NCBI GenBank assembly: GCA_002342035.1
Contig: DDPE01000101.1
Coordinates: forward strand, 1-11,158
DNA length: 11,158 bases
Direction: 5' to 3'
Source of the DNA: Asticcacaulis sp. UBA2476
GTDB lineage: Bacteria; Pseudomonadota; Alphaproteobacteria; Caulobacterales; Caulobacteraceae
Numbering within the stretch: position 1 is the first letter of the stretch; each line of letters starts with the position of its first letter. The notes below the pieces were generated by a model that was given only the letters and a program-made list of their open reading frames with translations, was not told the origin of the DNA and did not search any database. Shown here piece after piece: positions 6,629 through 11,158 of the stretch. The position numbers and the translations under genes were made by a program.

Positions 6629-8434
6629 TTAGTGGTTATCTCTGGGCAGGCCCTTGGTCTGGGCGATGCGCTGATAGGCCACAGCGTTTTCAAGGGCGGC
6701 ACCGGTATCCATCTGGCCGACGACGGCGCGCTGCATTTCCTGCCACGGCGTCTGATGCTCAGGGTACTTAAAGCCACCGGCGGCGTCGAGGGCGGCGCGA
6801 CGCTCAGCGATCTCGGCATCCGAAATCAACACATTGACGGTATTGGTGTTGAGGTCAACGCGCACGCGGTCATCGGTTTTCAGAATGGCGAGATTCCCGC
6901 CCGCCGCCGCTTCCGGAGAGGCGTTGAGGATCGACGGCGAGCCCGACGTGCCGGACTGACGGCCATCGCCGATACAGGCCAGTGACTTGATGCCGCGTTT
7001 CAGCAGATAATCAGGGCAGCGCATGTTGACGACTTCGGCAGCGCCCGGATACCCAATGGGTCCGGCCCCGCGCATGAACAGGATGCAGTGTTCATCAATG
7101 CCAAGGGCAGGATCGTCGATGCGGTGGTGATAGTCTTCGGGACCGTCAAACACGATGGCGCGGCCTTCAAAGGCGTTGAGATCAGCCGGGTTGTTCAGGT
7201 AGCGCTCACGGAACTCAGGTGAGATCACCGACACCTTCATGATGGCCGAGGTGAACAGGTTGCCCGACAGGACGCGGAAACCCGCGTTTTCTTTAAGCGG
7301 CTTTTCAAACGGGCGAATGACATTTTCGTCTTCGATAATGGCATTACGGCAGTTGTCACCAATGGTCTTGCCGTTGACGGTGAGGGCGTCTTCATGGATC
7401 AGGCCGTGCTTGATCAACTGGCCCACAACGGCGGGGACGCCGCCGGCATGGTGATAGTCTTCGCCGAGATATTCACCGGCGGGCATCAGGTTGACGATCA
7501 GCGGTACTTCTTCGCCGTACTGCTGCCATTCCTCAACCTTCAAGTCCACGCCGATATGGCGGGCCAGAGCGTTGAGGTGGATAGGCGCGTTGGTCGAACC
7601 GCCGATGGCCGAATTGACGCGGATGGCGTTGATAAACGCTTCCTTGGTCAGGATGTCCGACGGCTTGAGGTCTTCATGAACCATCTCAACGATGCGCTTA
7701 CCCGTGCGGTTGGCACATTCCTGACGGTCGCGGTGCGGGGCCGGAATAGCCGCGGAATAGGGCAATTGCATTCCCAGCGCTTCGGCCAGAGAGTTCATGG
7801 TCGTAGCCGTGCCCATGGTGTTGCAATAGCCGGTCGACGGGGCCGATGACGCCACCAGCTTGATGAAGCCCTGATAGTCGATTTCACCGGCCGCCAGCAG
7901 TTCGCGGGCCTTCCAGACGATGGTGCCGGAACCCGTGCGCTCACCCTTATACCAGCCGTTGAGCATGGGCCCGACAGACAGAGCGATTGACGGGATATTG
8001 ACGGTGGCGGCGGCCATCAGGCAGGCGGGGGTTGTCTTATCGCAGCCGATGGTCAGGACGACACCATCTAGCGGATAGCCATAGATGATCTCAACCAGCC
8101 CCAGATAGGCCAGATTACGGTCAAGGCCCGCGGTCGGGCGCTTACCGGTTTCCTGAATCGGGTGAACCGGAAACTCCAGCGGAATACCGCCGGAGGATAT
8201 GATGCCGTCGCGGATGTGCTTGGCCAGTTCCATATGGTGGCGGTTACAGGGGCTTAGGTCCGATCCCGTCTGCGCGATGCCGATGATCGGCTTATCCGAT
8301 TGCAGGTCTTCGAGCGACAGACCGAAGTTCATGTAGCGCTCAAGATAAAGCGCCGTCATGTCGGCATTGTCGGGATTGTCAAACCAGGCGCGCGAACGAA
8401 GCTGGGTTTTGGAACGGGAAACGGAATCGGACAT
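6629..8434 (-). CDS. IlvD/Edd-family sugar-acid (pentonate type) dehydratase
   Basis: 601 residues, full length for the pentonate branch of IlvD/Edd (about 580-600). These cytosolic [2Fe-2S] enzymes remove water from an aldonate to give a 2-keto-3-deoxy sugar acid. The sequence closely recalls Caulobacter xylonate dehydratase XylD in RSRAWFDNPDNADMTALYLER (17-37; motif paraphrased by ends RSRAWF and YLER), GIAQTGSDLSPCNRHH and GRQSGTSGSPSILNASPE. Cluster ligands are C63, C131 and C204; K133 (CDKTTPA) is the likely carbamylated Mg ligand and S494 (GDGRQSGT) the likely catalytic base. The substrate (D-xylonate, L-arabinonate, D-fuconate or another) cannot be set from sequence alone. It is the second gene of an operon, 21 bp after the aldose 1-epimerase stop, with no strong Shine-Dalgarno sequence, and is followed by an intrinsic terminator. 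Branched-chain amino acid synthesis (true IlvD) is unlikely given this subfamily and context. Confidence 0.92.
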   Translation of the reverse strand: MSDSVSRSKTQLRSRAWFDNPDNADMTALYLERYMNFGLSLEDLQSDKPIIGIAQTGSDLSPCNRHHMELAKHIRDGIISSGGIPLEFPVHPIQETGKRPTAGLDRNLAYLGLVEIIYGYPLDGVVLTIGCDKTTPACLMAAATVNIPSIALSVGPMLNGWYKGERTGSGTIVWKARELLAAGEIDYQGFIKLVASSAPSTGYCNTMGTATTMNSLAEALGMQLPYSAAIPAPHRDRQECANRTGKRIVEMVHEDLKPSDILTKEAFINAIRVNSAIGGSTNAPIHLNALARHIGVDLKVEEWQQYGEEVPLIVNLMPAGEYLGEDYHHAGGVPAVVGQLIKHGLIHEDALTVNGKTIGDNCRNAIIEDENVIRPFEKPLKENAGFRVLSGNLFTSAIMKVSVISPEFRERYLNNPADLNAFEGRAIVFDGPEDYHHRIDDPALGIDEHCILFMRGAGPIGYPGAAEVVNMRCPDYLLKRGIKSLACIGDGRQSGTSGSPSILNASPEAAAGGNLAILKTDDRVRVDLNTNTVNVLISDAEIAERRAALDAAGGFKYPEHQTPWQEMQRAVVGQMDTGAALENAVAYQRIAQTKGLPRDNH

Positions 8435-8455
8435 AAGGCTAAGTACTTCGGTCTT

Positions 8456-9595
8456 TTATTGGGTTACGAAAATGTGGTGAACCGTGGTCTGGGTATAGGT
8501 CTGGCCGGGGTTCAGGCGTGTGGTCGGGAATTCCGGACGGTTGGGGCTGTCGGGGTAGTGCTGGGTCTCAAACGCCACCGCATCACCCATGCGGGTCACC
8601 TGACCACCCTTGCCGGGGATTTTGCCGTCGAGGAAGTTGCCGGTATACATCTGGACGCCGGGCTCGGTCGTCAGGATCTTGAGGCCGCGCCCGGACGTGG
8701 CGTCGGTCAAAGTAACCGCAAGTTTCGGGGTCTTGGTCAGACCGCCGCGCACCAGATAGTTATGGTCGATGCCGAGGCCAACCAGAATTTGCGGATGACG
8801 GGCATCGCGGACTTTGGAGCTGATCAGGGCCGGGGTTGTAAAGTCAAACGGCGTGCCCTTGACCGAAGCAATCTCGCCGGTCGGAATGGCGGTGTCCGTG
8901 GTTGGCAGATAGGAGTCCGCTTCCAATTGCAGGGCCGCGTCCAGCGCGCTGCGGCCAGAGGCGACACCGCCCAGATTAAACAAAGAGTGGTTGGTCAGGT
9001 TGACGACGGTCGGCTTATCGGTTGTCGCCTTATAGCTGATGGTCAGGTCGTTGGTGTCGCTAAGCGCGTAGGTGACCGAAACCTTGACGGTGCCGGGATA
9101 GCCTTCTTCGCCATCTGGCGAGACATAAGACAGGGTGACTGATGCGGTCGGGCCGGATTTGACCTCTTCGACCTTCCACACAACCTTGTCCCAGCCCTTA
9201 AGGCCGCCGTGCAGGTGGTTACCGTTATTGTTGGTGGCCAGGGTATATTCCTTGCCGTCGAGCGTGAATTTGCCGAGCGCGATACGGTTGGCATAGCGGC
9301 CAACGGTGACGCCCAGATACTGCGGCGTATCGACATAGCCATCGATGGTGTCATAGCCGATAACGATATCGTCAGTCTTGCCCGCCTTGTCCGGCACGAT
9401 CAGCGACTGAAGCGTCGCGCCATAAGCAATGACCTTGGCCGAAACGCCTTTGGAGTTCTTAAGCTCGACGGCTTCGATCTTGGTGCCGTCTTTCAACGCG
9501 CCAAAGTCGCCCTTGGTGGCGGTGGCGGCCAGCGCGGTCGAAGACATCAAAAGGCTGGCAAGCGTGAGGCCTGCAGCTACGGCAAAAGATTTCAT
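8456..9595 (-). CDS. galM: Secreted (periplasmic) aldose 1-epimerase
   Basis: 379 residues including a Sec signal peptide (1-23, cleavage likely after ALA), so the mature enzyme is periplasmic, unlike E. coli GalM. It interconverts alpha and beta anomers of aldoses. The beta-sandwich family motifs are all present: GRYANRI (99-105), NHLHGG (126-131), TNHSLFNL (201-208), GIDHNY (275-280) and FETQHYPDSPN (342-352). By comparison with known mutarotases the catalytic pair is H203 (acid) and E343 (base), with H129, R104 and D277 in substrate binding. AGGAGAGAC (minus strand, 9601-9609) six bases upstream supports the ATG. It is the first gene of the operon with the pentonate-type dehydratase, preceded by a promoter-like site with a possible operator. 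Whether galactose, xylose or arabinose is the natural substrate is not readable. Confidence 0.93.
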   Translation of the reverse strand: MKSFAVAAGLTLASLLMSSTALAATATKGDFGALKDGTKIEAVELKNSKGVSAKVIAYGATLQSLIVPDKAGKTDDIVIGYDTIDGYVDTPQYLGVTVGRYANRIALGKFTLDGKEYTLATNNNGNHLHGGLKGWDKVVWKVEEVKSGPTASVTLSYVSPDGEEGYPGTVKVSVTYALSDTNDLTISYKATTDKPTVVNLTNHSLFNLGGVASGRSALDAALQLEADSYLPTTDTAIPTGEIASVKGTPFDFTTPALISSKVRDARHPQILVGLGIDHNYLVRGGLTKTPKLAVTLTDATSGRGLKILTTEPGVQMYTGNFLDGKIPGKGGQVTRMGDAVAFETQHYPDSPNRPEFPTTRLNPGQTYTQTTVHHIFVTQ

Positions 9596-9679
9596 TATCG
9601 GTCTCTCCTGTGTAAGGTCTTCGGTCTTGCGTCATGATGCCGAAGTCATCGGGGCCATGTCAGACTCTGTTCAGCCAGT

Positions 9680-9708
9680 CTTTTAGCCTTGTGACTAAAG
9701 TCCGACAA
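9680..9708 (-). promoter_or_regulatory. Candidate sigma73-type promoter with overlapping operator motif, epimerase-dehydratase operon
   Basis: On the minus strand TTGTCGG (9708-9702) is followed after 14 nt by GCTAAAAG (9687-9680), a close fit to TTGACGS-N(10-14)-GCTANAWC. The leader to the ATG would be about 75 nt. The -35 lies inside TTGTCGGACTTTA, which resembles TTGTCTGACTATA upstream of the divergent GguC-type gene and fits the FadR-type operator shape (T-N-GT-NNN-AC). A regulator bound there would cover the -35. Confidence 0.5.
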
Positions 9709-9720
9709 TAGCTGATTTTA

Positions 9721-9731
9721 TTATCATACAA
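9721..9731 (-). promoter_or_regulatory. Possible second operator half-site upstream of the epimerase promoter
   Basis: The minus strand reads TTGTATGATAA, a degenerate relative of TTGTCNGAC. Its centre is 23 bp, about two helical turns, upstream of the motif over the -35. The region is AT-rich, so chance is a real alternative. Confidence 0.25.
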
Positions 9732-9785
9732 AATAAGGCGGCCCGCACTGAGGCAATCCCCTGAAAAAGGCTCAGGCCGGAAGGG

Positions 9786-10574
9786 TTAGGTTTGCGGCGA
9801 CATGCTTTTTTGCGTGTCCTCTAGCGCCATGCGCACCAGCGATTCCATGCACCAGCGGGCGGCGGAGGCATCGCCGCGCTCAATCGCCTCAAACACGCGG
9901 GCATGATCAGGGATAGGATCGCGGCTTAGGGACTGATGGCGCTGTTTATAGCGGGTGGTCCAGCTTACCGCTGCCCCGATGGTCGTGCTGAGCGAGGCCA
10001 GAGCTTCGTTATGGGTGGCAAACATCAGGGTGTGGTGAAATTCCAGATCGGCCATGCGTCCGGCCTCACTGGCTAAAGTTTCGGCTTCCATGACCTCAAG
10101 CGCCTTGCGCATCCGCTCGATCTGATCCGTCGTGCGTCGCTCGGCCGCAAGGGCGGCGGCGGCGGGCTCGGTAATCAGCCGTAGTTCAAACAGCCCCTTG
10201 ATGAAATCCTCAGACGGTTCGGTCTCAAACATCCAACCCAAAACTTCCGGGTCGAGGATGTTCCAGCGATCACGCTCAGTGACGCGGGTGCCGATCTTGG
10301 GGCGGCTTTCCACCATCCCTTTGGAGGCCAGAATTCGGATAGCTTCACGGTAGGCCGAGCGCGATATATCGAGCGATTCGCTGGAGTCGATCTCATTGGG
10401 CAGGATATCGCCGGACTTATAGACCCCGCCCAGGATCTGAACGCCCAGATTGTGCGCCAGCGCGCCGTGCAGGCGTCCCTGAAACGCCGCGCGGAACATG
10501 TCATGTCCGCCCGTCGCGGGGGTGAAGGTCAGGGGATGCTGTGTTTTATTATCGGTAAGCGTTGGTTTCCTCAT
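9786..10574 (-). CDS. FadR-subfamily GntR transcriptional regulator of the sugar-acid genes
   Basis: 262 residues from ATG 10574. The longer in-frame ATG at 10652 is unlikely: it would add 26 basic residues and its start abuts the TTGTCTGAC site. A winged helix-turn-helix occupies about 30-101, with recognition region SRSAYREAIRILASKG (71-86) and wing RPKIGTRVTER (91-101). An all-helical FCD ligand domain follows (about 127-250: FELRLITEPAAA, D176 and H180 as likely metal ligands, DHARVFEAIERGD at 223-235 with H224). FadR-type regulators with FCD domains sense small organic acids, commonly sugar-acid intermediates, and usually repress. Position between the epimerase-dehydratase operon and the divergent GguC-type gene makes these its probable targets; the effector may be the 2-keto-3-deoxy acid. 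The Shine-Dalgarno sequence is poor. No clear terminator follows, so some read-through into the epimerase gene is possible. Confidence 0.88.
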   Translation of the reverse strand: MRKPTLTDNKTQHPLTFTPATGGHDMFRAAFQGRLHGALAHNLGVQILGGVYKSGDILPNEIDSSESLDISRSAYREAIRILASKGMVESRPKIGTRVTERDRWNILDPEVLGWMFETEPSEDFIKGLFELRLITEPAAAALAAERRTTDQIERMRKALEVMEAETLASEAGRMADLEFHHTLMFATHNEALASLSTTIGAAVSWTTRYKQRHQSLSRDPIPDHARVFEAIERGDASAARWCMESLVRMALEDTQKSMSPQT

Positions 10575-10654
10575 GATCAATGCATGACATTTTCGCTGAT
10601 ATTTGACAAAGTTATTTTTAATCAGGCCCGTGATTTGCGCTTTACGACGCATAT

Positions 10655-10665
10655 TTGTCTGACTA
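10655..10665 (+). promoter_or_regulatory. Candidate FadR-type operator or -35 upstream of the GguC-type gene
   Basis: TTGTCTGACTA is an imperfect palindrome about the central T (GTC-T-GAC core), 61 bp before the ATG at 10726. It shares TTGTCNGACTNTA with the site upstream of the epimerase. As a -35 its partner 13 nt later (GCCTGATG) is a poor -10, so an operator reading is at least as good. Confidence 0.4.
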
Positions 10666-10680
10666 TATCAATCGGCCTGA

Positions 10681-10696
10681 TGTTCCGTGCGGAACA
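10681..10696. promoter_or_regulatory. 16-bp palindrome upstream of the GguC-type gene
   Basis: TGTTCCG-TG-CGGAACA has perfect 7-bp arms around two central bases, centred about 37 bp before the ATG at 10726. If transcription starts from the weak promoter using 10655-10661, the palindrome covers the start point, as an operator would. No copy is seen upstream of the epimerase operon, so it may serve a different regulator. Confidence 0.45.
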
Positions 10697-10725
10697 CGCC
10701 CAAAAACCATATACGGGAGCCCGTC

Positions 10726-11158
10726 ATGACCCTGCGCCTTATTCAATTCGTAACTGCCACAGGCGAACGCCGTGTTGCCGCCGCTCAGGATGACGGTTCG
10801 GCGCAAGTGGTGAACGGCGTGTCCTCGACCTACGAACTGGCGACCGCGGCCATTCGCGAAGGGATTTCGCTGGATGCCAAGGTCACGGCTTTGGGATTGG
10901 GTGAGGCGGTCGATATCGCTGTGGCCCTGTCCGAAGGCCGCGTTCTGGCGCCGATCGATCACCCCGATTCGGCCCACCTGCACGTCACCGGCACCGGCCT
11001 CACGCACTTAGGTTCGGCCGAAAGCCGCAACAAGATGCACCAGGCCGCCGCGTCCGGCGAAGAAAACCTGACCGATTCCATGCGCATGTTCCTGATGGGC
11101 GTTGAAGGCGGCAAGCCCGAAGCCGGTAAGGTCGGCGCGCAGCCGGAATGGTTCTACA
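10726..11158 (+). CDS. GguC/AraD1-family protein (FAH-fold sugar-acid enzyme), N-terminal part, runs off window end
   Basis: 144 residues are visible with no stop before the end of the window; the complete family protein is about 330 residues. GGGAG (10715-10719) six bases upstream supports the ATG. The N-terminal LIQFVTATGERRV, then LAPIDHPDSAHLHVTGTGLTHLGSA (about 76-100; ends LAPIDHP and HLGSA), LTDSMRMFLMGVEGGKP and QPEWFY are characteristic of the GguC/AraD1 family. It is related to fumarylacetoacetate hydrolase-fold enzymes, which bind Mg and act on 2-keto acids. Members occur in sugar-acid loci, and some FAH-fold proteins such as Caulobacter XylX dehydrate 2-keto-3-deoxy pentonates. 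Activity here is therefore inferred as acting on the product of the dehydratase. It is divergent from the FadR-type regulator; the 151-bp gap holds two candidate operators. The metal-binding acidic residues expected in the C-terminal part are outside the window. Confidence 0.85.
   Translation, partial: MTLRLIQFVTATGERRVAAAQDDGSAQVVNGVSSTYELATAAIREGISLDAKVTALGLGEAVDIAVALSEGRVLAPIDHPDSAHLHVTGTGLTHLGSAESRNKMHQAAASGEENLTDSMRMFLMGVEGGKPEAGKVGAQPEWFY

Noticed and set aside
8300..9142. A 280-codon plus-strand open frame antisense to the dehydratase and epimerase genes
   Set aside because: It crosses the junction of two well-recognised minus-strand genes, has no recognisable domain, and is a typical open shadow frame of GC-rich coding DNA.
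10575..10652. Extended N-terminus for the GntR regulator from the ATG at 10652
   Set aside because: The extra 26 residues fit no family pattern, and the start lies next to the motif likely to control the divergent gene; 10574 gives a normal-length regulator.

Overview
The window most resembles chromosomal DNA of a Caulobacteraceae-type alphaproteobacterium, perhaps Asticcacaulis-like. This is inferred from the style of the proteins: a pentonate dehydratase of the Caulobacter XylD kind, alphaproteobacterial MCP-type sensor domains and a GguC/AraD1-family protein. Moderately GC-rich coding DNA and promoter-like sequences fitting the Caulobacter housekeeping pattern (TTGACGS, 10-14 nt, GCTANAWC) agree with it. 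No rRNA, tRNA, CRISPR array, integrase or transposase is visible. No gene-free stretch exceeds 300 bases; the longest gaps are 1182-1416 and 5381-5609.

Layout. (1) 1-762, plus: 3' part of dxs, converging on a small RcnB-family periplasmic protein gene (795-1181, minus), with a two-way hairpin terminator between them. (2) 1417-3003, plus: an AbgT-family inner-membrane transporter with a plausible sigma73-like promoter. (3) 3009-3140: a long near-perfect palindrome in the convergent gap. (4) 3171-6443, minus: a Wzy/O-antigen-ligase-type membrane protein, preceded by two paralogous membrane sensors (MCP-like periplasmic domain plus HAMP) that both end just after HAMP with no output domain. (5) 6563-11158: a sugar-acid catabolism locus.

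The sugar locus contains a secreted aldose 1-epimerase and an IlvD/Edd pentonate-type dehydratase, which form a two-gene minus-strand operon ending in a clear intrinsic terminator. Upstream lies a FadR/GntR regulator on the same strand, and divergent from it a GguC/AraD1-family (FAH-fold) gene that runs off the end. A reasonable model is that the epimerase supplies the preferred sugar anomer in the periplasm, enzymes outside the window oxidise it to an aldonate, and the dehydratase makes a 2-keto-3-deoxy sugar acid. The FAH-fold enzyme would then act on that acid. The regulator probably controls both arms: a TTGTCNGAC motif occurs upstream of both the epimerase and the FAH-fold gene, overlapping a probable -35 in the first, and a 16-bp palindrome sits just upstream of the second.

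Most of the window is ordinary metabolism and envelope biology. The points most worth a second look are the output-less sensor pair, the histidine-rich insert in one of them, the palindromic element, and the candidate operators of the sugar-acid regulon.
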